From NCBI GenBank assembly GCA_033239525.1, contig BSYO01000014.1:11764021-11828020 (forward strand): 64,000 bases of DNA, in the 5' to 3' direction. Source of the DNA: Nepenthes gracilis. Lineage: Eukaryota; Streptophyta; Magnoliopsida; Caryophyllales; Nepenthaceae. The notes under the pieces were generated by a model, which saw only the letters and a list, made by a program, of their open reading frames with translations, was not told the DNA's origin and made no database searches. The translations under genes and the position numbers were made by a program. Below are positions 23,588 through 35,316 of the stretch, one piece after another. Position 1 is the stretch's first letter. Every line of letters begins with the position of its first letter.

Positions 23588-23966
23588 TTCTTCCAAAACT
23601 TGCTCGAATCTGAATTTGTTTCTATAGAATGCTTATTGTTTTTGCTATATCAGGAGTCAATGTTTTTAATTTCTTGGAGGGGGGCTATATATGCAGTTTG
23701 ATAGACTAACACAGGGTCTTATTCGGCTAGCTGTCTCTGATTTCAAGGTTTTGAAGTTTCATTGTTATGCTCAAAAAGGAAATCTAGTTTAGCGACTGGA
23801 ATGCGTCAAGTTAAGTAAAAGTGTATTTGAATGATAGTACAGTTCTTGTTTGATTTCTCTGTATCTATATTTAATGCAGATTTGAGTTTTATTATCTCTT
23901 ATAGATGATTGTTAGTCTGCCCTTTTTGGTTCCTCCAAATTTCATCCCCATTGGATTTGGGGGATG

Positions 23967-24573
23967 TGTCACTAAAGGAGCGTTCCCAATCGCGGACCTA
24001 GAGGTTAACCTACATCCGTATCTGAATTATAAATTTGTACAATTTTAGACTTGTATAACATTGTGGAAATATTATTGAATATGCAGTCATCCAAAATAGA
24101 GCGAAATGTTTTAAAAAATTTTGAAAGTGGGTAGAGAAATCTTCCTTATAATTATGTAGATGTTTTAAAAGAGAATCTTAGGAGGAGGAAGGTAGTGGAG
24201 TATTCTAGAAGAAACATTAAGGAGGAATATTCTAAAGGAAATCTAAAAGTTTAATCTTAACTATCTATATGACGTAATCTTGGCTAATAATTAAGGAGAT
24301 GGATGGAAGAAACTCAACAATAAAAGGAGAGGGGACTTCATTTGTAAGACACTAAGATAAGAGAGCTCTAATAATATGAACTTTATATTGTTTCATAATT
24401 TATTTATTTATTTTTTGTATTTTCAAGTTAATTTTTTAGTATTTTTATCTTATTTTTGAGTTACTTAATTTGTATCTAAATATGAAGATCCAATTGATTT
24501 AGTGAATCCAAAGATTGTGGTAATGTTAGGAGTTATATCGATAAACTAGTTGAAAGTGTCATCCTATAAGATA
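23967..24573 (+). mobile_element. 5' LTR of a chromovirus
   Basis: Starts TGTCACTAAAGG and ends AAGATA, where a mutated CA end is likely. It is followed immediately by TGGTATCAAAGC, a near-perfect initiator Met-tRNA primer-binding site (24574-24585). It aligns along its length with 29173-29744: GGACCTAGA, ATTTGTACAATT, AATCTTAACYA, and the pattern near AAAAGG.GAGGGGA. It starts 380 bp after the DUF547 stop codon. Confidence 0.82.
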
Positions 24574-24619
24574 TGGTATCAAAGCGAAGTTACGTGAATA
24601 ATCATAATTATATCTTGTC

Positions 24620-25740
24620 ATGGAGAAAGGGTCATAATCTCTTCTGAGATTATTGATGAACACAATTGGGATTATGCTTGGAAAACGAAGGACTTGTCCA
24701 AGAGGAAGACTCTATCTAAGGATACTCTAGTTAGCCTCAATGTAAGGGTAGCTGAAGTAGATGTTGTAGTGGATGACATTAGTGAATGCCTCGACATCCT
24801 TGACTCTAGGGTGGAGGAACATGAAAATGCCAAAGGTTTAACTAGTATGTTTCAACGAGTAATCAACTCATTGGCAACTCTTTAAAGGAGGAGGTAGAGA
24901 AGTTTTGTGGCTTGGTAATGGGGGAACTGCACTCCTTACAGAAGAAGGTCCACATGGTAGAGGTAAATCTAACTGTGTAAGGTGGCAATGGTGAATGGTC
25001 GAAGGAAGCAGAATTCGTAAGGTGAATATCCCAACCCCCCGAAGTATATCGGTAAGAGTGATGCTAAAAAACTCAATAATTTTATTTGGTGCATAGAACA
25101 TTATTTAGATGCAAAACACATTGATAACGATGCTACAAAAATAATTACTTGTACTTTATATCTTCAACACAATGCTATGATGGAGGTGGCGTAATATTGA
25201 TATTGAACGGGGTGTGAACCTTAGACACATGGGACGAGTTTGAGAGAGAACTCAGACGTGAATTCTATCCTGAGAATGTCAAGGAGATGGCCATGAAGAA
25301 ATTGTGTGACCTTAAGCACATTGTTATCATTAAATACCATATTAATGAGAATTTCATTTTGATACTAGAGATCTTTGACATGACAAATAATAATTGCCTA
25401 TTCTACTTTATGGATGGCTTATAACGATAGGCAAAGCAAAAGTTAAAGTAAAGGAATGTTCAGACACTTGCTTCAACCATAGCGGTGGTGAAGTCACTAA
25501 TGAAGTTTCAATACGACACGAAGAAATATAAGCTAAACAGGGACACTTCTAACAAAGGTAGGGGAGACAAATCTCATTATAAGGGAGGTAAGCCACCTAC
25601 TTATAAATATGATGTTAACGAGAAGGATAAGGGGAGGTTCAACATTGAGAACGAGTAGCAACATAAGTTTCAACAAATAGAGTGTCTCCTTTGTGGCAAA
25701 GAGCACTATATTTGAGACTACCCTTAATTGAAGCACCTTA
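24620..25740 (+). pseudogene. Chromovirus gag remnant
   Basis: Gag of the 23967-29744 element. A coiled-coil N-terminus is visible (VAEVDVVVDDISECLDIL, 24730-24800). It is followed by the capsid part (YIGKSDAKKLNNF.W.IEHYL near 25040-25105, WDEFERELRREFYPEN near 25225-25275, LFYFMDGL near 25395). The zinc knuckle at about 25683-25725 reads CLLCGKEHYI.DYP, with its final Cys changed to Tyr. The sequence type is that of a chromovirus family common in dicots with a long coiled-coil gag. Several stops and frameshifts. Confidence 0.82.
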
Positions 25741-25787
25741 ATGCCTTAGTATCAGCCAACAAGGAAAAGACATAGGAAGAAACATGC

Positions 25788-28700
25788 ATGGGATCAATGC
25801 GATTTCTAAACTCGATGTTTAAAAAGACCTATGTAAAAGTAAGGACTATTGAAACCCTAAACATGAAGACCAAGTTTGAAAAATGTTTGATGTTTGTGGA
25901 GGCCATGGTAAATGGAGTAATCACCAAGGCATTGGTTGACATAGAAACATCACATAACTTTGTGGTTACAAGTGAAGCCATGTTGTTGGGATTAAAATAC
26001 GCCAAGGAGTTAGAATGGATGAAGGCCATTAGCTTTTTCTCATGGACTATCCGAGAAGTCCCTATTCACTTGGGAGAGTATATGGGCACTGTGGATTTGA
26101 CGGTAGAGCCTATGGATGATTACCATATGGTACTAGGCATGGAGTTCATGAGCATAGTGACACATTTATTTTGTTCTAGAGAACAATACCATACAGACCT
26201 CGATAGGGTATCAGTCTTGTACCGTGCACATCAAATGGAAGAAGGTGGGAGCTCGAAAATTTTTGGCTCTCTAGTTCTCAAAGATATTCAAGAGGGATGA
26301 AAAGTCATACTTGGTGATATTGAAGAAGGATTCGGACGTGCAAAGTTTTCTTGAAATACCCATGGACACCATTGGAGTGATCAAAGAATTTAAAGATGCA
26401 AAAGAACTATTAAAGAAACTTCCACCTAAGTGAGAAGTAGACCACCTAATCAAACTGGAGCTCGAAATCAAGTCACTAGCCATGGGATTCTACCTCATGG
26501 CTCCACTAGAGTTGGAGGATTGAGAAGGCCGCATAGAGAGTTTTTGGATGCTAGATTTATTCGGGTTTCTAAGGCCTCCCCTTTGGTGCCCCGATGTTAT
26601 TTCAAAAGAACTATAGTGGAAGTCTTTATATATATATATATTGATTATCAAGTACCTAATAAGGTGACTGTAAAAAATAAATACCTAATCCCATTGGTGT
26701 AGGATTTTTTCAATCAACTTGGAATAGCTCGGTGGTTTTTCAACCTAGACTTGTGTTTGGGCTACTGACAAGTACAGATTGCAGAGGAGATGAGTCAAAG
26801 ATGACATATGTCATGAGGTATGGATCTTTTGAATTCTTAATCATGCATTTCAACTTGACTAATACTTTGGCTACTTTTTGCACGTTAATGAATAAAATCT
26901 TCCACTATTTGAATAAATTTGTTATGATAAACTTGAATAATATCTGGTGCATAGTAAATCTGTACAAGACCATACAGAGCATTTCAGGCAAGTTTTTTAA
27001 GTGCTATGTGACAATGAGCTCTATGTTAAACCAGAGAAGTATTTATTTAACTAGGATGAGGAGATATTCTTGGGACATCAAATACCAGGAGTAAAGATCT
27101 ACATAGATGATGCCAAGGTTTGGGCTATCCAAGAGTGTGAGCTACCTAAGAATTTCTCCAAGTTATGGTCAATCCTTAGCTTGGTAAACTATTATGGGCA
27201 TTTTATTTATGACTATTTGACAATGGTTATTCCTTTGATGAATCTATTAAAAAAGAAGACAACCTGATAGTGGACGTAAGCTTGTTGAGATGCATTAGAG
27301 GACATGAAGCATGCTATGATGGGAGAGCTGGTCTTTGCATTGCCTGACTACTCTAAATTTATTCGGATGCTTCTGATTTTTCCATTGGTGGGGTGTTTAT
27401 GGAAGGTGAACATTCTATTACCTACGAGAGATACAAGTTGAATGACAGAGAGGCGGTACCCTGTACATAACAAGGAGATGACCACCATTGTACATTATTT
27501 ACGGGCTTGGCGATACTATTTGCTCATAAATAAGTTTATTATCTGGATAGATAATATGGTAACTAGTTACTTTTAGCAACAAAAGAAGTTTAAGTCTTAA
27601 GCAGGCTCCTTGACAGGACTTCTTGTCTGAGTTTGATTATGACATGGTCGACAAGTCAAGTAAGACCAACGTCATTGCGGATGTTCTAAGTTGTAAATTC
27701 ACACTTGCAACAGTGAGTTAACCCCCTATGCGATATCCTTGACCATGTCAATAAGGGATTGACACATGACTCCTTAGCTATGAGACTAATAGATACGGCT
27801 AAGTAGGGAAGACCACTGATTCCTCGAGAGTGATAGTCCACTCTACATAGGAGGCAACCACACATATGTACTCAAGTTGGGGAATCTTCTTAGGAAGCTA
27901 ACAAAAGAATGACATGACTTAAAGTAGGCTAGAAATTTAGGGATGCAGCACACAATGACATTACTAAAGGAGGCGTGCTATTGATTTTAAATGTGTGACA
28001 ACTTGGAGAACTATGTGTGGAATTATCTTGTGTGCCAACATGACAATGTGGAACAAAGGCAACCTGTATGTTTACTAGAGTCTATTCTAGAGTGACCTTA
28101 TGAATGTATTAGTTTGGACTTTATCTCAACTTTGTTCAGGTTGGAGGGGAGTAATTCCATTATGATGGTGGTAGACTGGTTCTCCTAAGCATGGTACTCT
28201 TATTCCTTCCTACGGGACTACACAGCCAAAGAAACTGCTCTATTATTCTCCAAGAACGTGGTAAAGTATTGGGATCTTCATTGGAAAATTGTTAGTAATT
28301 ATGACCCTCACTTTTGGAGGGAGTTTTTCAAAGTCTTAGGGTTCGATCTTTATTTTTTAATAAGTTTTTATCTATAAATAGATGGTCAAATGGAGCAAAT
28401 AAATAACTTATTGGAGTTTTATTGGTTCCAATTAGCAAGATTAGGCTAAATTACTTGATGGGGCATAATTTTCCTATAATATGCAAAGGAGTAAGGAGAC
28501 GCAGCAAAGCCCGCTTGAGGTTGCTTTAAAGCATCAACCCCTCTCCTCTCATATAATAGTGATGGGATATATAATTACTAGCCCTTTGGTTTATAAATTT
28601 GTTAAGGGGTGAAATAAGTATATGAGTATTGTTAAAGTCTACCTTATTAAGATTTCTGAGAAAATAAAGAAGTGAGCGGACTTGTATCAAAGACTTCTGA

Positions 28701-29165
28701 AGCACAAAGTAGTAGACTTAATAATGGTAAAACGACTAACTCAGTAATTCAAGTTTTTAAATAAATACACAAAGGGTTAGTACAATATTAAGAATGACCA
28801 TGTCCTATTGTAAAGAAGGTAGGGAAGGTGTCCTATCAAGTGGAGTTGTCACCAAAATTTCACAACCTCCCGGTCTTCCATGTAAGCCTTTTCAAGTCAT
28901 ATCATACTGACATGAAAGATCTTAACAGAGGTAAGTCACATGGAGTCCCACTAGTGATCGTGACTTCATTCAATAAGGAGATCATAACAGCTTGCATTGT
29001 GAGGCGATGCATAGTCTCCAACTATGCCAAGTATGTAATACGAAGAAAGGGATCAACTAACAGTGAAGTAAGTTGGGAATGCGGTTAAGGTTGGTAACAT
29101 TTTTAAGATGTCATCAAGAGGTTTTGAAGTTGCAAGCTTGCTAAGGATGTCAAGGACTCGGGTGG
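25788..29165 (+). pseudogene. Chromovirus pol remnant: PR-RT-RNaseH-INT-chromodomain
   Basis: Domains in normal order. Protease at 25880-26180 has ALVDIETSHNFV where the active site should be DTGASH. RT runs at about 26560-27060, with the YLDD box replaced by NLNNI near 26930. The RT connection and RNase H run at 27070-27715 (LVNYYGHFI; DASDF-like and KTNVIADVL-like motifs). Integrase lies at 27850-28560 (MVVDWFS near 28165; degenerate core). The C-terminal block with a chromodomain-like tail lies at 28828-29165 (VELSPKFHNLPVFHVSLFKSY; VIRRKGSTNSEVSWE). Numerous stops. An inactive but structurally complete pol. Confidence 0.83.
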
Positions 29166-29172
29166 AAGAGAA

Positions 29173-29744
29173 TGCCACCAACTAACTGTTCTCAAATATG
29201 GACCTAGAATTCAACCCATGTTTGTACCCTGATTGTAGATTTGTACAATTCTAGGCTTGTACAGTACTATGAAAATATTATTATATATAATTGAGTCATC
29301 TAAAATCGAACAAATTTTTTAGAAAACTTAGAAAATATGTAGAAAAAATTTCTTTATAATTATCTAGATATTCCAAAAGAAACATCTAACAGGAATATTT
29401 TAACAAAAAAAAAATCTAGAAACCCAATCCCAACCACCCATGTGGAATAATCTTAACCAATGATTAAGGAGTGGGTGGGAGAAGCTCTACTATAAAAAAA
29501 AGGGTGGGGATTTTATTTGTAAAATATCAAATAAAGAGTTTCCAAGTGATACAATTTTTATATTCTTTTATAATCTCTTTTTTGTACTTTTAAATTTGTT
29601 CTTTAATATTCCTATCTCGCTTTTAAATTACTTAACTTATGCTTAAATGTAAGGATGCGGTTAATTTGGTACATCCAAAGGTGGTGATAATGCTAAATAT
29701 TACATGGATAAATTAGCCGAGAAAGGATCATCTCAAAAGAGATA
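29173..29744 (+). mobile_element. 3' LTR of the chromovirus at 23967
   Basis: Preceded by the polypurine tract GGGTGGAAGAGAA, starts TGCCACCAACT and ends AGAGATA. A TATA-like CTATAAAAAAAAG lies near 29490. The flanks GGATG (23962-23966) and GGACA (29745-29749) differ by two transitions and could be a decayed target duplication of GGACG. Confidence 0.8.
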
Positions 29745-29749
29745 GGACA

Positions 29750-31850
29750 ACTACAAATTGGGAGCTCAGGGTATTCACTTCTTCTGCATGGGGATTATTC
29801 AGGGAAAAGATGTGCCGGGAAAAAAAAAATTAAAAATGTTCTATACTTTTTTAATAATATTATTAATTTTTAAAATTTTTTTTCTAATTTTATTTTAGTA
29901 ATAATTTTATACTAATAAAAAATTAGATAAACAATTTATATTCTGGTATCATGTAATATGTATATTCATAATGTAGAAAATTTTAAAATAGGCTTGTGAT
30001 TAAATTATTTGTAATTTGTAATGTTGTTGAGTTAGGTACTGCATTAGATAACACAAAATATTTTAGTTTAGCTTAGAATTTATATAGTAAAATTGATATT
30101 AAAACAGAATAGCAAACTACAATAAAAAATTAAAAATTCAGAATAAAATTAAAAAAAAATAAGGTGTTGAGAGATTTTTTCGTATGTATAATTTGGAACT
30201 AAATAGAATGGATGCCAAGTATGTTTTTGTGTAAGTAACCTTTATAATTTCATTTCTATATTTTCTTATTGACAAAAATTTGCAAAAACACTATCAAATT
30301 TCGGCGTTTAAAAAATTACCATAGCTTATATAACAATTCGGACGTTATTTTTTAAAATAGCCTTCAACTTATGAGTATCACTATAATTCAATGAGTAATG
30401 TTATAGAACTATTGTGTAAATGTACATTTAACATATTCATTTTAATACAGTCTGATGGGTACGACAAGAATCAGATCGGCCATGTCCAAATCAAGGAATA
30501 GTAGGAGGTCCAAACGATGATGGGCTAATAGAAGACGCCTTTGAACTCATAAAATAAATTAACTGTTGAACCAAGAAATATGACCTAAACCACAAAGTAT
30601 TGGAGGATCATAATAGAGTACTAGCTGAATTGTTTCAGATGGTGGTTGTGGCGATCAGCTGTCAACATTGCGGCTCAGTAATTAAATGAATGCGGTAGTT
30701 ATATGCACAAGTAATGCCCCTCATTATCAAAGACGCAACTCACCCGCATATTGATTCAAGGGTCCATCAACTAAACGATACCTCTCACTATAAATATAAC
30801 ATTTTTCCCATATAAATGAGTGGATAAACGACGACACAAAAGAACAATGAGAAAAGAAATGAGACACTCCACTAGTTGAGTGCACAATTTTCAAAGTTAG
30901 ACACTCTAACAGTTGAGTGCATAATTCAAAACTGCTCTACCTAACAAGTGCACCAAATTGAGTATAACCCTTTAAATAAATATTTGTTCATATCATCTTT
31001 ATATTTTCACACTCATTTTTCTATATCTTTCACATTCAAATAGAAAGATTTCTAATTTGAATATTTGAGAATATATTAGGAAATGAGTCTCATATACCTT
31101 TTATCTTTTATTTATCTTGTTACAGTATATAGGATTCAGATTTTAAATTATAAAGATTAGACTCTCTTCAATTCAAGTTACCAGGCTTGATCAAATAATT
31201 TTCTAATTCGTATAATAATTCAGATTATCAAAAAATATCACAGCCTTTTCTTCATTTATTATTATGTGATTTGATTAATATAAATAAATAAATAAAATAT
31301 TATATTATTTAACTATCTAAATAATATATTTCAAACATTTTTATAGAATTATTGTAACTGTAATTTTAAAATTAGAGTCATAATTATAATGAACGGGTAC
31401 GTATAAGAAGAGGATACGGGGTTACAACGTAGGTAGGCATAGCAACCCGCACAACTCTCTTATATCCATTGGATTGAAATTTAATGGGTAAAATTTAATA
31501 TTAGAAAAATATTTTAGAAATATAAAAAATATATTTTTGATGTTATTTTAATATATTTTATAAAAAAATATTTATATACCATATTATTTTAAAATATTAA
31601 ATATTATTTATTGGATCTGCAATGATCCAACCGTAGGGAACCTACGTATCGTGTAAGAATACCTATACCACAGAATCTAATACACTCAATTTTGTGAATA
31701 TACTTCTCGAGTTAACTGACAAGATGGGAGAATTTCTCCTTCCACAACGTGACATTCATTCAGAGAGGAGAGAGAAAGAGAGAGGAACGGCGACGGAGAC
31801 GACGAAGTTAGACGAGAGAGGAGAGAGATCTCGTCTGAGCTGAATGGTAT
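29750..31850. other. AT-rich intergenic stretch with an LTR-like patch
   Basis: Mostly A/T runs with no ORF of interest. Between about 30455 and 30960 the composition is more balanced. The patch starts TGATGGGTACGAC, has a TATA box (CTATAAATATAAC) near 30790, and has a twice repeated AGTTGAGTGCA.AATT motif near 30875-30930. A decayed LTR is plausible, but ends and family are not established. 31760-31845 holds GA-rich repeats just beyond the PADRE stop codon. Confidence 0.35.
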
Positions 31851-32303
31851 TTACGTCCAATCGAGGGCAGAAGGTAAGTCATTGATACAGAGGTTAGAGC
31901 TGGCTTTGATTGCGAGGTCACACAGGTCCTCAAGCGACAATGGCCAGTTGGTCCGAGTCGCAGGCATCAGGAAATACAGATGGCCGGGCTGCAACCCCTC
32001 CTGATCGGGAACGGGCTGCGCGCACGAGTCAATGAGCATCGTCTCCCAGCTGCAGAGGAAGCGGTTCGGATTCTGCGACATTACTTGCTCCGCGGAGATC
32101 TGAGGCTTGTACTCCTGCACTCGGCCGTCCATGTCTACCACCTTAACAGTGTGCAAGACCGAAGGCTTATCTTTCTGAGAGTTGTTATCGCCTGAATTCC
32201 TCCTCCTCGACGATGAGAAAGGCTGCAGTGTTCTTCTTGCTTGAGACGCTTTACCTTCTGCTTTCTTTGCTGTTTGAGATAGAGAGGAAGCGCAGCCACC
32301 CAT
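31851..32303 (-). CDS. DUF4228 (PADRE) domain protein, possibly N-myristoylated
   Basis: Single-exon gene of 150 residues. The DUF4228/PADRE family is plant-specific, often stress- or pathogen-responsive, and of unknown biochemistry. The start at 32303 is chosen because MGGCASSLS gives a classic N-myristoylation signal (Gly2) with Cys4 as a palmitoylation candidate, implying membrane attachment. An in-frame upstream ATG at 32414 would add 37 residues translated from the CT-repeat leader. A basic, serine-rich linker (residues 15-45) is followed by the PADRE core: VLHTVKVVDMDGRVQEYK, then AEQVMSQNPNRFLC, then LQPGHLYFLMP, then LSLEDLCDLAIKAS. The ORF is uninterrupted and the length fits small family members. 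The leader contains a (CT)n microsatellite. Confidence 0.9.
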   Translation of the reverse strand: MGGCASSLSQTAKKAEGKASQARRTLQPFSSSRRRNSGDNNSQKDKPSVLHTVKVVDMDGRVQEYKPQISAEQVMSQNPNRFLCSWETMLIDSCAQPVPDQEGLQPGHLYFLMPATRTNWPLSLEDLCDLAIKASSNLCINDLPSALDWT

Positions 32304-32331
32304 AAAGAGAGAGAGAGAGAGAGAGAGATTT
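32304..32331. repeat. (GA)n microsatellite in the PADRE leader
   Basis: About twelve AG units immediately upstream of the PADRE start codon, reading (CT)n on the coding strand. Polypyrimidine 5' leaders are common in plant genes. Seen directly. Confidence 0.88.
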
Positions 32332-32589
32332 GGATGATTGTACGTCTTGATGGGAGAAAGACGAGTTTCTGGCGAGACTGCCCATCTGCTTTGTGTTAAG
32401 GGCATAGAAGTCAAGATGATCAGAACTGGTGCCGGTTGGTTCAGGCAATTGTCATTACTAGTTGGTCAATGGTCTTACATAAGAAAAAAAAAAGCCGATA
32501 AATACTCGTAGAAAATTATACAAGGGTTGAAAAATATAATAATTGACTAATATCATATAATAGTTTAATATCTATTATTCATTACCTTT

Positions 32590-33080
32590 TTTTTTTTTAG
32601 ATAGTGCGTTTTGTGAAGGCATTTGTTCCGTGAGAAGCTGCCAAACAACAAAACACCAAGGGAGTTGAGGATTTGGGAAGGGGGAGTTCTGATAGAGAAG
32701 ATTGAGGAAGAGATTGAGATGGGGTAACAGAGACAGAATACAGAGATCAGGAAGAGCAGAGAAGAATTGAGAGAGAAAATCAGACAGAAGTGAGAAGAAT
32801 AATTCTTTTCTATTCTCAACAGTAACTGTGGCTATAGATATAAGTGGGCAATCGTGGGCCATAACCAATCAGCAAATAGGGAATAATAGGAGCATAACAA
32901 AATAAACAGAAGAAAAAATAACAGCACAATAGCCAGACAAACATGAAGGAGAAAATAACATCAAAAGCAGAAAATGGAAATTAAGTAATTAAACATAATC
33001 AAGGAATTTATGGGGAAGGGAGGGGGGGGGGGAACCCAAGTGCTCTTACGAGTAGCAGCTGGCTGGACATGAGGTGTACT
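32590..33080 (-). mobile_element. Possible decayed minus-strand LTR
   Basis: On the minus strand, TATATCTATAG (near 32832) is followed by a GAGAATAGAAAAG and CTCTCTG-rich leader. It ends with TTCTCACGGAACAAATGCCTTCACA near 32612. This parallels the Reina-like LTRs at 34797 and 39928. A G-run (33020-33032) lies in it. Ends and duplications not resolved; no coding. Confidence 0.4.
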
Positions 33081-34791
33081 CGAGGAAGCATTGAAGAGTC
33101 CCGTAATAGCATTAAATTCTAAATTAATCATCTTATTTATATAATAAATTAAAGTGGGTATCAACACTAACCAATTGAAAAACTCACATAGCATAGAAAC
33201 TAGGGCAAGTGTGGCATCAAGATGACATCGTTAATGACCCATCGTTCATCTATGAATTTATTTATATATAAACTTGTTGATATAAATGATAAATGTTAAA
33301 ATTATCAATCACAGTAATCACCGTAATGGTTAAAGTATTAAACCCCTCAAAAAGAAAATTCAACTTAAGAGAAAACGTGTCCCCCAGGAAACTTTGACTA
33401 GGTTGAAATTAGGAATATTTACTTTTGTTTTTCTGATATATTTGAAATGAATGAGATATATCTGCATGTGCTCTATCTTTTTAAAAGATAAAAGGTTATT
33501 TTTTTATCTGATCTATTTATTTTTAAATAAATAGTTATAATTAAATTATTTTTAAAAAAAAAATTAATTAAAATTAATTATTAAATTATTTTAATTAAAT
33601 AAAAAAAAGTGCCTTAATTTCCTTTATAGATGGAGCCTCCTGATTACATCTGGCATCATTCATTGACATTCATCCGTGAACACCAATCGGCTTATAAAAG
33701 GTACTCAAAAAGGACCAAAATAGAATTTGGCTTGTATTTAATTGTAAAATCTCCTTGCTTGGGAAATTCAAAGTCATCAAATTTGGTGATTCTACCTCTA
33801 CCTGCTCTGTCTGTTCTGCTTATCCATCATCTGTTTCTCATCCGCTGCTGGTTTTATTCCTTTCGGCCTGGACGTCGACATTTAAAAATGTCTGAATGCC
33901 CATGGAACTAGCAGCTGGAGTTCGAAAGCATTATTTGATTTATGAATAATTATGATTTTCAGTTATAATTTAACCATTTTCGGGTATATTCAAATGACTT
34001 TACTCAATCAATCTATTTATTTTTATATAGATCAATTGATACGGATAAATAAATGACTTGCTATGTTATCGATGTGGCAACCCTTGTTCTATTAATCAAA
34101 TCCGACCAGACTGCTCAAGTGAAAAATACTACAAAAATATAAAATCATTTGATATTATTATTGTTATTATTACAATGCTATTATTATTATTATTACAATG
34201 ATTTTTATAATTTAAATAATGCGTCCAAGTTATATGGCAAATATAATACCTATAGTGAAATAGTTTTTATCAAATTGGTGATTAAATGTGAGGATAATCG
34301 ATATTTGCTAATTTGCTGAGAGAAAAAATGTAATCTAAGGATACGTTTCGGCCATTCAAAATAAGTCTAATTCCGATTACAAAATATTAATTTTCAAAAG
34401 CACTTGTCTATTTAATTTAAAATATTTTTATAGTTAGCGATTTTAACCAATCTTAATCTAAAACATTCAGTTGAAAATGCCAGGATATTAGAATTGAGAT
34501 GTTCAACACCACTCTTTTATTTGTATAAATCAATATAATGGTGATTGTTTGACAGTTTTGATAGTTATTTCAATCAACATAACCACATTCACTAATCCAG
34601 CTATCTCAAACAACATAACCATCGACTAAGGTAAATGGGATCATGTATATAAAGTTTGAAACAAAATGAAATCATCATCAATTACCCAAAAATGTAAAAT
34701 AAAAAGCATCATATTTAACGTAGAGACTATTTATTGTGAAAAATGACCATTCAATCAAAAAGAATAGAAAATTTTAGATATCATTAAAAAG
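33081..34791. other. AT-rich stretch, nothing recognised
   Basis: Long A/T tracts, short (ATT)n repeats near 34150-34200 and a small ORF at 33630 without recognisable domain. No RNA gene or transposon end was identified. Confidence 0.45.
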
Positions 34792-34796
34792 GTTTG
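34792..34796. repeat. Target-site duplication, left copy
   Basis: GTTTG directly left of the Reina-like element; the identical 5-mer lies at 40438-40442 directly right of it. Confidence 0.85.
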
Positions 34797-35316
34797 TGAT
34801 GCATGCAACAGTGACGCTCTTCATGTGGCAGGGAACAGAAGGGAAGAACCCAGAATAGTCAGACAAGGAAGAGGGAGAGGGAAAATCTGACAGAAGGAGA
34901 GTGAGAGTATAGAGATGACAAGAGAGGAGAGATGAAAAGGGAAGGGAGAGAATAGTTTGCAACTGCTTAATTTTCTTTCATTTTATTCTCAAAACATATA
35001 GTGGTCGCAAAATAGAAAGCTGGTAATATGTCTACTAATAGAATTAGATTCCTATTAACAGAAAGAGTAAAAGGTAACAACCTATTAACGACAAAAGGAA
35101 ATATAGAAATATATAGAAATATATATCTACTTATATCACATATAATCCTGGAACTTCTCGGGTGCTTGGGTCAGACGGCCACTGGATGCTCGGGTCGGAC
35201 GGCCACTGGATGCTCGGGACGGATAGCCATTGTGACGAGATTCCAACTTGTCAGCCTCTAGACCCATGGATTGGGCCGTGGGCAAGATCGGGTCCATAAC
35301 AGTTAAACCCATAACA
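34797..35316 (-). mobile_element. 3' LTR of the Reina-like chromovirus
   Basis: 520 bp, on the minus strand TGTTATGGG...GCATCA. It aligns over its length with 39928-40437. It contains a three-copy repeat of about 25 bp (GGTCGGACGGCCACTGGATGC type, 35159-35230) and a CT-rich leader. The pol reading frame runs into this LTR: the coding end (NGNVMG) overlaps the TGTTATGGG start. Confidence 0.9.

Noticed and set aside
33055..33194. Minus-strand reading with a copia-like RKSTWV motif
   Set aside because: The match is too short to call an element fragment.
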